Positions 1-10,950 are shown, numbered from the stretch's first letter. The stretch is DNA of 64,000 bases from Gigantopelta aegis (GCF_016097555.1 NC_054701.1:65031485-65095484); one strand, 5' to 3'. The notes: a model not told the origin generated them from the letters alone. Made by a program: numbers and translations.

Positions 1-332
1 TGTAATTATATATCAAATTTATTTTTATGCATAAAATATTAGTGGTTATATATTAAACGTGTTTCTGATCGTTCTAGTATTTGTAGGCCTACTAGGTTAA
101 ATTATTTTATTTCCTGAAATATATAATTTTTTGTACGTACGAAATTATTTGAAGACAAAATCCAGTTTGGGCTTCTTACAAATATTAAGACGATCTGTAA
201 CACAATGAATATACAGACACTGATATTCTAAACAAGAACATATATATATTTAATGCGTATTTTTAGACGTTAAAAGATTTTATTAGTCGGAAACACCTTA
301 CAATGCAGGAAACTCAGGACAGTCCCTTTAAG
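1..332 (-). mobile_element. MITE family M1, copy a (cut by window edge)
   Basis: The minus strand from 332 begins CTTAAAGGGACTGTCCTGAG and is followed by sequence matching 2780-3090 and 2349-2640 throughout (for example the blocks around TACGTACGAAATTATTTGAAG). Non-coding. Its end touches the splice donor of lectin exon 3. Confidence 0.7.
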
Positions 333-338
333 ACTTAC

Positions 339-506
339 CGGTAAGAAATTTGGTGATGGCCACACGCTCTTCGTGACTGCTGAGCTGCAGCAAATTCCCA
401 CCATCATTGCTACATGTTTTCAGCGCTGTTCTACACGAAACCCTCGTGTTGTTGAATTTGTAATAGAATTTGCCAACACGCGTATAACCATTACGTCTCT
501 GCTTTT
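339..506 (-). CDS. Lectin gene exon 3: first part of C-type lectin domain
   Basis: Acceptor tttttttgacag|AA at 506 and donor ACCG|GTAAGT at 339. It encodes KQRRNGYTRVGKFYYKF..., then SCRTALKTCSNDGG, NLLQLSS, HEERVAITKFLTG. This is the start of a long-form C-type lectin domain (VGKFYYK strand, S-x-x-x-A-x-x-x-C helix, GGxLxxxxS). The rest of the fold, with any EPN/QPD and WND motif, lies left of position 1. The intron starts with GTAAGT followed at once by a MITE terminus. Confidence 0.82.
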
Positions 507-1221
507 CTGTCAAAAAAAGAAAGAAAGAAAATATTAATATTAATACAACTTATACACAAAAGAAATTAGTAGGCGAATCATCCCGAATAACTGTGATGTC
601 CTGGATTGACAGCAAAAAAACCCAGTTGAGATATGCGTGGACTGAGCTCCGTTTCACGAAGCGATATTAGCCCTAAGATCACTTTAAGTTCATAGCTGCC
701 TTATGCACTTAAGGTGATCTTAGCGGTGAGATCGTTTCGTGGAACGAGGCCCAGGACAACATATTTGAATCGTACTCGAATAAAAGCATATTACATACAT
801 TATTCTTCAATTTAAATTTATCTTTCCATATTTCAGTCCATGCTTTATAGGTGTAATATCATTTGATACTTCAGTTTATATATCCCATGATTATTTCATC
901 CTATACCTCATTTAAAGCTACAGTCTTTGGAATATTTGTATTATTTAAGCATTTAGAAAAGAAAAAAAAACACCAATTACGTTTGGAGCATATAAGACGC
1001 CGCACTCCGCATTGGTTTCCCTACACTGGCTTATACAATCATAAACAAACCAAGTATTTCTAAAGTGGGACACTTTTGACGGGCTCGCACCGACCTCGGT
1101 TTTCATTGGTTTATCGCAAGCATGGAATTCCCCAACAAGATATCAGGCGAGATTTCGCTATTTTGGAACGCGATTAATGGTGTCGACACCAACGAGAAGA
1201 GTGTCAACAAAATGAAAAAAC

Positions 1222-1255
<34 letters not shown>

Positions 1256-4200
1256 GTTAGATGTATATCTTGTTCCAAAATGCTAATTGTCTTTTAGTGG
1301 CACAATCCATATAACATATCACTTTGCTGCTGGTATATCAAAGGCCGTGGTAGGTGCTGCCCTGTCTTTGGAAAACTGAATATAAAAGATCACTTGCTGC
1401 TACTTTATCACATTGTGGAGGCACCGTAACATTTGTGTTTATGGTAGAGCAAAGGCCGTGGTAGGTGCTGTCCTGTCTGTGGAAAAGTGCATATAAAAGA
1501 TGACTTTATGCTAATTAGTTAATTAATATTTTTATTTTATCACGAGGTGGAAAGGGAGCTGAAGGCACCGTAACCATTATTTTTACGCCTGGTGAATATG
1601 ACGCATCTTTTCTCTACTCATACTTGGTTTAAATCAAACTGAATTTGGGAGATGGGGAGTATACATGTATTTAAAAAATTAACCCTCCACCCCACCTCCA
1701 CCCTCACCCCCCTTCCACGACCTAATGTATGTACTTACTTTTCTTTTTTCCCTCCCTCTCTGCAGCCTGAATGTCTGTGACGCATCTAGGTGTGCCGTGC
1801 GTCAAGGGTGAACATATCTCATCATAGCCGCATTTGTGACTGGCGCACGATTTCGCAAGTTCCTGAATAACAAATTCTACAATGCGTCATTTATCGTACT
1901 TTTTACTAAATATTAAACTGCTGTTAACTATTTTTTTAATTTTCTTATTAAAGTGACAGTAAAAAGTAAAGTTTGTTTTATTTAACGACGCCACTAGAGC
2001 ACATTGATTTTAAAATGACAGACCCTAGTTGTTAAACACTACGACGTATTTTTCACTATTAAAGCCGTTTTTGATCATTCTAAATTAGAAGTACTTACAT
2101 TTTATTATTTAGAATATTTATTTTCGTACACCTGAAGTGGTTCTGGTCATCCAGGTGTTTGTAATAGACTAAAATGCTATTTTTTTTCATAAATCTAAAA
2201 ACGCACGTTTGTCTGAGAAGTAGGCCTAATGGTTATCAAGAAAAGCTCTAGTCTATTTTTGAATGGTATTTCCCCGTTTAATCATCGCATAGTTTTAGCT
2301 TTTCTCTGTTAATAACCTTATCCAAATGCGTTACAGGTTTGTAGATTATAGGGACATTCCTGAGTTTGCTGCATTGTAAGATCTTTCCGACTCATAAACT
2401 ATTTCTACGATTAAACTTGCATATTAAATATATTTTCTTGTTTAGAATATCAGTGTCTGTATATTCAATGTGTCTCTGGTCGTCTTAATATTTGTAATAA
2501 GCCCAAACTGGATTTTGTCTTCAAATAATTTCGTATTTAGGAAATAAAATGAAATTTAACCTGGTACAAATATTAGAACGATCAGAAACACATTTAATAT
2601 ACTGCCACTAATATTTTATGCAGAAAAAATATATTTGATCCATTTATTTATAATATAACAAAGACGAATTTCCAATATCTGACAATGCATTGTTCCATAC
2701 TTCTGTTTGTTTTAGTTTCCACACAAATGTAACAAAACCTAAAAAAAGAGAACAGTCGAAACTAAACAAAACAAAGCTACTTAAAGGGACATTCCTGAGT
2801 TTGCTGCAATGTTTAAGATGTTATCGACTAACAAAGACTGTTTAACAACTGTAATTACAACTGGATTTTATCTTCAAATAATTTCGTACGTACGAAAAAA
2901 CAATATTTTAGGAAATAAAATGAAATTTAACCTAGTACAAATATAAGAACGATCAGAAACATGTTTAATATACAGCCACTAATATTTTATGCAGAAAGAT
3001 ATATTTGATATGTAATTACAATCGTTAAAAAGTATCTGTTAGTCGATAACATCTTAAACATTGCAGCAAACTCAGTAATGTACCTTTAAGGGCATATTGT
3101 CACAGACCACTGACCTATTAATGGTCTAACAAAGTATTACCTGAACAAAAATAATTTGATTTGTCCCTAAATGCATTTTATTCAACCATCTTCATAACCA
3201 CCATACTCCATTTATTAATGATATTTTGTAAAAATAATTGAATTATGGCAATGGTCCATAATTCAAAAACTAAAATTGCCGAGAGTGTTGACATGGATTT
3301 CACTCCATCATGGTTCAGTTAAGGTGATGCGATAGCTAGATTTGGTAAATTACAATGAATGTAATTTTTATTTATTATCCATTTTTAGAGAAGTACGGTC
3401 CTTAAATCCGTGACAGTAAGCCTTTAAAAAAGGCTTTATTTTTAGTCGGAATTATTTCATAATTACAGCAAACTTGTGACATCCATTTCAACTTCTATGG
3501 GCTATGCAGGTTAAATAGCTGTCTTCAGTGGTAAATAATTATAATTATGCCAAATAAAGTGTCAAAGACGGTATTTTCTTAGATCTACATTTTGTGTCTA
3601 AATGTTAAACATTTCGTATATCTCAGAGTAGGATATAAACATGATATGACAAACTCGTAATTTGTGAGAGGGGATGGGGAAGTGGAGCTTTATAATATCC
3701 TTTTTGCCTTCTATACGCTCTATTCCAGTTCGCCTATTCTTTTTGTACCCCAGTTATTTTACGCTAGAAACGGCCGTGTATGACCAGACAAAAATATGGG
3801 ATGAGGTGGCGCTTCCACAAGATGGGGTGGGGGCGGGAGGAGTTGACTAGACTGTGGCGATCTATAATTATAGAGGGGTCGAGACATGCTCCCCCATCCC
3901 CAATTTTTTTTTAAAAACAAATGTTTTTTTTGTTTTTTTTAAAGAAGTTTTTGCTTGAGCAAGTTTCGACCCACGAAACCCACCCCCTGCACACGCGCCT
4001 GGGAATATACGTCATTGTTCCAACCTGAGGCCAGTTTTTGATTTCACCGTAGAAGGATCCATTTCTCTTCTTAAGGATTTCACTGACGGCCAGGACATCG
4101 TTTAATTGGCAACTCATCTCCGTGCTGTCAAAGTTGAAGGAGGTGCATCTACTTCTGACCATACAAGTCTTGACGCATTGGAGCAAGCCCATGTTTTTCA

Positions 4201-4339
4201 CATCCATGAAGGACTTTCCTTCCAATACGGAATCTTTTTTCAAGCGATTATCGTAATTCCGCATGTTCGTACACACTGGAAATCCGCACCAATTCGGGCG
4301 TACCAGAGTAAATGCCAGACAGCACAGGAAAAGGAACAT
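339..4339 (-). CDS. Secreted PAN/apple plus C-type lectin gene, 5' part (three exons)
   Basis: Three exons read on the minus strand: 4339-4025, 1862-1739 and 506-339. Intron phases match (0 then 1), giving 202 codons plus one base before the gene leaves the window. Order of parts: hydrophobic signal peptide (MFLFLCCLAFTLV), PAN/apple module with spaced cysteines (CVKTC, RCTSF, SCQLND), a four-cysteine EGF-like hinge (CASHKCGYDEICSPL) with a basic tail, and the first part of a C-type lectin domain (VGKFYYKF, SCRTALKTC, GGNLLQLSS). By family knowledge this would be a secreted carbohydrate-binding protein, possibly immune. The ligand cannot be told because the Ca-binding half of the lectin fold is off the left edge. 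The introns contain MITEs and SINE fragments. No promoter was recognised with confidence. Confidence 0.8.
644..750. mobile_element. Fold-back MITE (hairpin)
   Basis: Two arms of about 45 bp are inverted copies: gagctccgtttcacgaagcg on the left and the complement of cgtttcgtggaacgaggc on the right, around a short loop. The whole forms a near-perfect hairpin. No coding capacity. Confidence 0.65.
912..1100 (+). repeat. TTAAAGC-ended MITE, truncated copy
   Basis: Begins TTAAAGCTACAG and matches, in the opposite orientation, the outer element at 54074-54956, including the block AGACGCCGCACTCCG. Ends become unrecognisable near 1100. Confidence 0.55.
1214..1257. repeat. (TG)n microsatellite
   Basis: Alternating TG with one TTTG interruption. 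Confidence 0.9.
1290..1600 (+). mobile_element. SINE core fragments, two in tandem
   Basis: The SINE core (atatcaaaggccgtggtagg, ...tgtctttggaaaactgaatataaaagatcac) occurs twice, near 1330-1400 and 1445-1510. No tRNA-like head is preserved. Confidence 0.6.
1739..1862 (-). CDS. Lectin gene exon 2: EGF-like hinge
   Basis: Acceptor ttattcag|GAACTT at 1862 and donor AAAA|GTAAGT at 1739. It encodes ELAKSCASHKCGYDEICSPL, then THGTPRCV and a basic, charged tail. The cysteine pattern CxxxxCGYDEICxPLxxGxPxC looks like the short EGF-like linkers found between PAN and lectin domains in molluscan lectins. Phase 0 in and phase 1 out fit exons 1 and 3 exactly, which is the main support. Confidence 0.75.
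1966..2012 (-). mobile_element. SINE tail-2 fragment
   Basis: aaagtttgttttatttaacg acgccactagagcacattga is the reverse complement of the tail-2 module found in other SINE copies of the window. Confidence 0.65.
2013..2300 (+). mobile_element. MITE family M3, copy a
   Basis: Starts near gacagaccctagttgttaaa and is matched in reverse orientation by 11750-12036, including the shared block AAAAACGCACGT and the stretch over TTCTGGTCATCC. Non-coding, about 290 bp. Confidence 0.6.
2349..2640 (+). mobile_element. MITE family M1, copy b
   Basis: agggacattcctgagtttgc start and the same body as copies a and c (GGAAATAAAATGAAATTTAA, ...AACGATCAGAAACA). The right terminal repeat is missing. Confidence 0.68.
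2780..3090 (+). mobile_element. MITE family M1, copy c (complete)
   Basis: Left end cttaaagggacattcctgag; right end is its inverted copy with two mismatches, ending in acctttaag. Terminal repeats of about 35 bp in 311 bp. Immediately followed by, and sharing its last bases with, MITE M2. Confidence 0.75.
3086..3427 (+). mobile_element. MITE family M2, copy 1
   Basis: About 340 bp, closely matching 19814-20157 along the whole length (for example AATTGAATTATGGCAATG). The termini ttaaGGGCATATTG and its imperfect inverse end in TTAA-like tetramers, which would suit a piggyBac-type target (inference). Confidence 0.7.
4025..4339 (-). CDS. Lectin gene exon 1: signal peptide and PAN domain
   Basis: Start chosen at 4339 because the context gccaccATGt is a strong Kozak match and the next 13 residues form a signal-peptide core. 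An in-frame ATG at 4420 exists but would put polar residues in front. The frame gives 105 codons ending at KNWPQ; the donor CAG|GTTGGA is at 4025/4024, phase 0. The PAN module spans about residues 42-103, with cysteines in CVKTC, RCTSF and SCQLND. The donor is not the strongest type, but its phase joins exon 2 without a break. Confidence 0.78.
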
Positions 4340-4755
4340 GGTGGCGTTGAAAAGCACGATCAGATTCTGAAGGCAGATCAACACTGGGCGAGTTGAGTAC
4401 AAGCGAGGTTCCTTATACATGCATACATCTATCGCTAGAGTCCATCAGACGTATAATTATCATCCATTATTTAAAACAGTTTACGACTATATATTTTAAA
4501 AGCCTCTCGTCATTAATTTTTTAAACCGACAATTATTATTTATTTATTTTTATCTATTGTGAGGAATCGAATGACATTTTCTGACTGATTATCAGTTTTT
4601 AACAACCGATAAATAATCAATGAAACGTACGTTGGAGAATTTAAACTTAAATATCATTGCTGTTGGAACGGTAGAATAGAAGTAGAAAGAAAAGAAACAA
4701 TGAAAGGTGTTTCTTTGTCAGTTTTTTGTTTGTTTTTTGGGCTCCCCCCGCCCCC

Positions 4756-4830
4756 TTTTTTAATGACGCACTCATCACATTATATAGCGTCCAGACATGG
4801 TTAAGAACCACAGAGAAATCGATTATTTTT
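4756..4830 (-). mobile_element. SINE tail-1 fragment upstream of lectin gene
   Basis: aatgacgcactcatcacatt then a block equivalent to the tail-1 motif (gacgccatat...gtctgac...ggttaag). It lies about 420 bp upstream of the lectin start codon; the apparent TATA in it is SINE sequence. Confidence 0.55.
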
Positions 4831-4900
4831 TTTGGCCTGATGGATCTTTGTCTTGGAAACTAAGTTTTGCGATACACGAAAAATATTACCACAGTGTCTC

Positions 4901-4955
4901 TGTGTGTGTGTGTGTGTGTGTGTGCGTGCGTGTGCGTGCGTGTGCGTGTGTTTGC

Positions 4956-5041
<86 letters not shown>
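4901..5041. repeat. (TG)n then (CT)n microsatellite
   Basis: TG/CG-rich repeat 4901-4956, then an unbroken CT run 4957-5041. It directly precedes a SINE. Confidence 0.95.
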
Positions 5042-5043
<2 letters not shown>

Positions 5044-5078
5044 GTGTATGCGTGTGTGTCTGTCTCGCTCTATGTGCG

Positions 5079-5446
5079 TACCGGCCTCGGTGGCGTCGTG
5101 GTTAGGCCATCGGTCTACAGGCTGGTAGGTACTGGCTTCGGATCCCAGTCGAGGCATGCGATTTTTAATCCAGATATCGACTCCAAACCCCGAGTGAGTA
5201 CTCCGCAAGGCTCAATGGGTAGTTGTAAACCACTTGCACCGATCAGTGATCCATAACTGGTTCAACAAAGACCATGGTGTGTGCTATCCTGCCTGTGGGA
5301 AGCGCAAATAAAAGATCCCTTGCTGCTAATCGGAAAAAGTAGCCCATGCACTGGCGACAGCGGGTTTCCTCTGAGTGGTCCGTAAACATATGTCTCACGT
5401 CATATAACCGTAAATACAATGTGTTGAGTGCGTCGTTAAATAAAAC

Positions 5447-5450
<4 letters not shown>
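5079..5450 (+). mobile_element. SINE, head A with tail 1, full length
   Basis: The tRNA-like head starts ccggcctcggtggcgtcgtg with a pol III A-box-like block and a B-box-like ggcttcggatcccagtc. Then come the core (gtgctatcctgcctgtggga, aataaaagatcccttgct) and tail 1 (cgtcatataaccgtaaatac, gtgttgagtgcgtcgttaaa). A (CT)n run at 5451-5510 forms its 3' end. Confidence 0.82.
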
Positions 5451-5514
<64 letters not shown>

Positions 5515-5560
5515 TGTGTGTGTGTGTGTGTCTGTGTGTGTCTGTGTGTGTTTCTCTGTG
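5451..5560. repeat. (CT)n and (TG)n microsatellite at SINE 3' end
   Basis: Pure CT to about 5510, then TG/TCTG repeats. Confidence 0.95.
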
Positions 5561-6587
5561 CTAATTCCATAGCATAACATCATAAAACATTTTTCTTGAA
5601 ATATATTTTTTGTTTCTGTCTGCGTGCCAGGCTGTCACCTATCCAAGTCATAACCGTACCCAACGTTGCTTAACGTCCGACGAAAACGGTGCTTTCAGGT
5701 GTGATTGGGCCAAATAAAATCTTATTAACAGTAATATATAGATTCCTAAATAAAAGTCAATGAAGTTACATATTAAAGTACTTGAACTGGGACGTATATA
5801 CACACAGACGGGGGAGAAGATGTCCCTCCCTTCACCCGTCTCATACGCTTATATGAGGGGTATCTAGAGCACCTTGATTTCTTATCCATCGGCTATTGGA
5901 TGTCTAAACTGAATATTTCTGTCTCTGTAAAGCTACATTTCATGTTATATATATATTATTTGACTATTTTATATTAATATCTTATGTACAATGGCTACGA
6001 GGACATGTATACTGTCATGCAAAAACGTCTTTAATGAAATTACTTGGACACAGTCTTGTACGCCTTTTTCCATTGCCCGAAGACAAAACTGAGCTGTGTA
6101 GGCCCTATTAACGCCATAGAATATCTTTTAAAAAAAAACATTTTTCTTACTGATTTTATATTAAGTGCATTCACTATTTGGTATCTGCATAAAATTGGCA
6201 ATAATGCGTCGAACTTGGAGGATTGTTCTCAGGAGTAAAGTAATTAAAACCTCACGTAAAATGACAATTTGTAATTTATGTTATGTTAAATTTCAGGCCC
6301 GTATTATTTTATTTTATTTTATGGGTTTTTTAGTTTAGTTTTTTTTTTTTTTGGGGGGGGGGGGGTGTTCTGAGAGTTGAGGCTGGAGTCCATTTTTTTC
6401 TTCTTCTTTTTTATGAATATTGCACAAATAGTTTACTGTAACTTTTGCAACTTTCCCATAAAACAATATTTACTTGTCATAGTAATTTAGCAATCCCCTT
6501 ACCAAAAGCAGCAGTGTACATGATTCAGAATTTCTAACTAGTCTTGCAAAAAAGAAGAAGAAGAAAAAAAAGGAACCCACATGATTG
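5561..6587. other. No gene recognised
   Basis: AT-rich sequence with a T/G homopolymer tract at 6340-6365. The short open frames show no family signature. Confidence 0.5.
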
Positions 6588-6773
6588 CAGGGGTGGAGTT
6601 CGGGGGGTTCGGACGAACCCTCGCGCTGAAGCAAATTGTCCGCTTTCAGAACTAAAACATACAGGTTATAAATACATATTGAGTTTCTGATGGTGTAAAA
6701 ACAAAATAAAAAAAGGGTACACTTGGTTAATATTCGAACCCCTCCCCCAGTTCCAGGTCACGCCACGCCCCTA
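6588..6773. mobile_element. CA-ended small transposon with 5-bp target duplication
   Basis: Left end CAGGGGTGGAG, right end CCACGCCCCTA (inverted, imperfect). Flanked by gattg at 6583-6587 and gattg at 6774-6778. Non-coding. Confidence 0.7.
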
Positions 6774-6924
6774 GATTGTACCAAACATGTTTAATTGTAT
6801 TTTCTGCTATGTCGATGACCTCGTTACATTCGATAATCACATGACAATGACATGAATTCACCTTCCATTGATTTATCAACCAAAGTTAGAAATAAAAGAT
6901 TAACAACAGAAAGTAATCCTGTTA

Positions 6925-7030
6925 GGTCAGGTCATAGGTTTTAACATGCACATTCAGAACAAGCTGTTGTAGCACACGCATGTAATAGGCGCAGGTGTCC
7001 ACATTCGCCGGCTCCTCCGTGCAAGACAAG
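6925..7030 (+). repeat. Dispersed repeat (copy 1 of 2)
   Basis: acatgcacattcagaacaag ctgttgtagc... matches 12325-12430 at a high level. Family not recognised. Confidence 0.55.
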
Positions 7031-8100
7031 GTTTGAATTAGGTGGGTGAGGTGGTCGTCTGCCCTAGCATGTGCAATGGAACACAAGCAACCCGACCAGG
7101 GTCGGTAGCGGACGAGGATTGGTTTTGGTGCTCTTGAATTTGCAAATGTCTCGTAGGATTAAGGCCAATTAGAAAATGTTGCGTACTTTTTTAAAGGTAA
7201 TTTCCAAGTATTTGATCATGTTTTATGGCCAACATGTAGATGCCATTTTGATGATATGACGCATCAGTGACAAAAATGAAATGGGATGTAATACATCATG
7301 TAATACCTTTTGCTGAACACGTTTGAGGACTACACCTGTACTCATAACATGTGTTGGCGGTGATTGGTGATGATACAATTTTTATGAACGTAATGTGTTT
7401 CGTTTTTCATAAATTTGTACATTGTTAAAGAACTGATCATAGTTCTGAGGTACACGTACTTTTTTTGTTACTAAGGTCATAATAAGCAATTGCCGAAAAT
7501 ATTTAACATATACCTCGGGTCAATACCTTTAACTCCTGTTGTGTGCTTGAATTTCATTATCTTGGATTCGGGGGGGGGGGGGGGGGTTGTTGAATAACAT
7601 TAATAACAAAAATACAATCTAAAATAGTCGAAAATCGTTGTTTTAAAATATAAATATTTAAGTTCCAGATGCCAGGAATACGCGTTTTAGGCTTTTAGAG
7701 ATATAACTTTTCCGGGGAGACATGCCCCTGAAACCCATAAAAAGTTCGGGCGTTTCGCGCCCTCAAGCAACTTCATATCCAAAAGGACCCGGCAAATAGT
7801 ACCTAGTCGAACCCTCCCACTCGAAATGCTGACTACGTGCCTGTTAGAAGTCGTCTAGCACAAGCGTACGAGACGGGGGGAGGTAGGAGCGGGGACAAAA
7901 CATGAAAATCGGGCAAAAATTATACAGATATTCGGGCAAAATGTGCTAACCCGAGACCTTTTTACCATGTATATTCATAATTCTACCCTCAAAATTAGTT
8001 GTAATTAATCCATGTAAAAATGCGTAGTGATTCATTTGCAACCCTGTTCAGATCGTTTGCTGTGGTACTCAGGTTCTCGGGTTACGACGGCGATTGACAC
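7031..8100. other. No gene recognised
   Basis: Low-complexity G run at 7569-7587. No exon-like or RNA-gene signal seen. Confidence 0.45.
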
Positions 8101-8101
8101 G

Positions 8102-8265
8102 AGCGTAGGAAGGTGCCAAAAAGTGTGTGTGTGTGTTGGGGGGGGGGGGGGGGGGTGGCACACTTTTATATTTACACACTTTTACACTATTATAAAGCAA
8201 ATATAAAGCAAAATATCTGAAAAGTGGGAGGCACATGCCCCCTCCCCCCCCCCCGTTTCCTACGC
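8102..8265. mobile_element. Putative small inverted-repeat element
   Basis: Ends gcgtaggaaggtgcc and gtttcctacgc are short inverted copies and enclose a G run and a C run. No target duplication found. Confidence 0.35.
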
Positions 8266-8369
8266 GATAGATTGATCCTAGTTTTCCCACAGGAAACGCC
8301 TTTTTTTCATACTATGAAATTGACTGCAAGTTAAATTTATTTCTGAGCCGATTGATTTGTAAATTGCAC

Positions 8370-8378
<9 letters not shown>

Positions 8379-8426
<48 letters not shown>
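8379..8426. repeat. (AT)n microsatellite
   Basis: Uninterrupted AT dinucleotides. Confidence 0.95.
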
Positions 8427-8429
<3 letters not shown>

Positions 8430-9004
8430 TTTCAAAACACTTTTACTTTTTATCTGAAGTCAAACCAAACTGAAATTATTTACAAAAAAATAAAATAAAA
8501 ACCCAGCAAAAAAACAACAAAAAACCCCGACATTTGATGGGACGGATCCATAGCGCACCATTTGAGCGCTCTACCACTGGTCGTGACTGTTACGTCTCGC
8601 CCTTCGATTGATCTCGTTTGGTTTCGGCGCTTTCGCTTCCTTGTCACAAATCAAACAGCCAGAAATATTGCAAAGTATTATTATCCATTTATTTATTGTT
8701 ATCATTAATAAATGCGAAAAATAGCCCAGTATTGTATAGAGTATTATCTCAGTTACAGTATATAACTATATTCAGATCTATAGACGGACATTGCTCTTTC
8801 GAGATCGTGCTAACTGCCAAAATGTCCGTTTAAATTCTTTACTTTCAGAGTATTCGGGGTAGATAGTTACGAAGCATTGTTAAGCTATAACTGTAAAAAG
8901 ATTACTTAAATGATACCATATTTAGAAGAAAAAAACACGTGTTCAGTTGCGCAACAATTTTGACCTCACAGTATAGTACTATAATTTGATAAACTACATT
9001 CGTG

Positions 9005-9077
9005 GTCCCCGTAGCGCAGTGGATAGCGCGCTGGACTTCTAATCCAGAGGTCGCGGGTTCGAATCCCGCCGGGGATG
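9005..9077 (+). tRNA. tRNA-Arg (anticodon UCU)
   Basis: A 73-nt intron-less cloverleaf. The acceptor stem GTCCCCG pairs with CGGGGAT (first pair G-U), with discriminator G. The anticodon stem CTGGA/TCCAG is perfect, with loop CTTCTAA, so the anticodon is TCT and reads AGA. The T arm GCGGG-TTCGAAT-CCCGC is perfect and contains the B box GGTTCGAATCC. The D arm holds the A box TAGCGCAGTGG. A T-rich pol III terminator follows from 9084. All bases expected of a functional gene are present, unlike the tRNA-like SINE heads elsewhere. Confidence 0.97.
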
Positions 9078-9083
9078 TGCCAT

Positions 9084-9102
9084 ATTTTTTCTTTTTTTTT
9101 CT
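9084..9102 (+). terminator. Pol III T-run terminator of tRNA-Arg
   Basis: Runs of six and nine T within 25 bases of the tRNA 3' end. Confidence 0.85.
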
Positions 9103-9174
9103 TTGTATATCAAGTTAGTGTATGTTTATAATGAACATTTGATCATATTGAAATATAGTCTTAGAGAGGGCCCA

Positions 9175-9300
9175 TTAGTAATAAAGGACTTTTATATACA
9201 CTATTCCACAGCCAGGTAACACATACCACGGTCTTTGATATACCAGTCATGGTACACTGGTTGGAATGGGAAATAGCTCAATGGGGCCCACCGACATTAC
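9175..9300 (-). mobile_element. SINE fragment (core and head B)
   Basis: Reverse-oriented core (gacttttatatacactattc cacagccagg) followed by the complement of the head-B end (aatggggcccaccgacatta). Confidence 0.65.
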
Positions 9301-9410
9301 GTCATTTTGTGAGGTGTTTAGTTAAAACCCTTCACTACGCTACGCAGTTTGTGACATGTGTACATTGATGAATTCATTTTAAAATGACAAACATATTTTA
9401 TATAATTACA

Positions 9411-9535
9411 AAGACAGGAGCCTGTGTAAAAAGGGTGGGCTACCAGGCCATTAGATAATATGCACCCACCCCCACCTCTACTCCAGATGTTGTTCCTACG
9501 GGCCTGTGTAAAATATAAAAGTTATACAAAAGTTA
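9411..9535. repeat. Dispersed repeat, copy 1
   Basis: Shares cctacgggcctgtgtaaaat ataaaagtta and the upstream C-rich block with 9745-9870. Probably a small GC-rich transposon. Confidence 0.45.
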
Positions 9536-9744
9536 TATATATACAAAATGATTGGGCACTAGTTTTCCAACTTACGAGGCCCTCTCCTACTTACAAATAT
9601 TAAATTGTACAATAGTGGCGACTGCAATTTTCAATAAATACATTAAATAATTAAAGTAAACGTTTGTCAAAAAACCAAAACCAACGAATGAATAATAAGC
9701 TGAAAGGCCAGAAAAGAACAAGAAAATATATGGCTTGTATTCCC

Positions 9745-9870
9745 TCACTAGAGGCTGTGACCCCACCAGGCCCCCATAAGATAGTGTGCCCCCCCCCCCC
9801 CCCCACCCTCCCCTACTCCAATGTTGTCCCTACGGGCCTGAGTAATGGATGTAAAATATAAAAGTTACAG
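9745..9870. repeat. Dispersed repeat, copy 2
   Basis: Second copy of the 9411-9535 repeat, with an expanded C run at 9789-9803. Confidence 0.45.
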
Positions 9871-10429
9871 TCCCCTATACCATTAGACCTACATACAAAT
9901 AATTGACAATGTTTTTCTTAAAAAAACAAAAACAAAAACAAAAACAAACAAACAAACAACGTGCACACTTCTCTAAGTTTAAGTCTAATCGCAGTTTACG
10001 TGTTTGGCGGTAATGATAACCACAATAGGAGATCGTGAAGACACAGTACGTGATTCACCTATATTTACTTTTCTGTTCTATTGTTGTGAAAATAAGGACA
10101 CGCCCCCTACCACTCCAGCTGCGTGGACTCCTGTAGTAAAGTTACGAATGTTATTCATTACGAGACTTCGCGAACACAGCATAGGTCCTACCACGAAAAT
10201 ATGGCAAATCAACGGTTTCGATTCTTTTTCAAGAACCAGGTAATATATTAATCCGAACTGAAAGGCATATCAATATTGTTTAAACCAGTTTTCCTTCTGT
10301 AATATTATAGTGTGTATATGCATCTTACAGTATATTTTGGCACAAACACACACGCATATTTGTCATTTATTCCAGTTTACGTAAATTTGTTTTTTAGTGG
10401 AAGGAATAAGTACGAAAGGGAACATGTAA

Positions 10430-10690
10430 TCCAGGGGTAAAGTGCTCGCCTAATACTCGGTCGATCTAAAATCGATTCCTGTCGGTGGGCCCATTGAGCT
10501 ATTTCTAGTTCCAGCCAGTGCACCAAAGTACCGTAATTTTTTTTTTTTTTTTTTTTTAAGGGCACCAATAATTGGCTATTGGATGTCAAACAATTGGTAA
10601 ATATGACGTATAGTCTTTAACTCTTAGAGAGGAAACCCGCTACACTTTTGTTTTCCATCAGTAGCAAGGGATCTTTTATTTTTTCACTTC
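10430..10690. mobile_element. Composite of two SINE fragments
   Basis: A plus-strand head-B piece (10430-10528: gtaaagtgctcgcctaatac ... ccagccagtgcacca), a T run, then a minus-strand tail-2/core piece (10560-10680, ttggctattggatgtcaaac). Confidence 0.6.
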
Positions 10691-10950
10691 AACTTATTGT
10701 CGTGCTTATGATGGTTCAAACACGCTGTCCTGAGCACACATGTCAGCTACCTGGGCTGTCTGTCCAGAACAGTGGTTTAGTTGTTAATGGTCAGTGGTTA
10801 GTGAGAGAGAGAGAAGAGGGTGTAGTGGTCTAACACCTACCAAATGAGTCGTTAAAATTCGCTCTGGGTGAGAGCCGGTACCGGGCTGAGAACCCTGTAC
10901 CTACCAACCGTATGTCCGATGGCTTAACCACGATACCACCGATGCCGGTG
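10690..10950 (-). mobile_element. SINE, head C family, copy 1
   Basis: On the minus strand the head reads ccggcatcggtggtatcgtg gttaagccat with B-box-like gggttctcagcccgg. The body differs from the other SINEs (ggacagacagcccaggtagc). A second copy is at 50625-50885. Confidence 0.65.

Noticed and set aside
4770-4790. TATA-like tatataatg upstream of the lectin gene
   Set aside because: It is part of a SINE tail-1 fragment; no initiator or spacing support.
4797-5256. Open frames rich in Ser-Leu or Arg-Glu on both strands
   Set aside because: Translations of (CT)n and (TG)n microsatellites. The same holds near 5395-5583, 20459-21070, 38292-38477 and 38932-39320.
10004-10243. 79-codon open frame followed by CAG|GTAATA
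   Set aside because: Considered as HIP1R exon 1, but its end does not match the family and the true exon 1 at 13730-13816 does.
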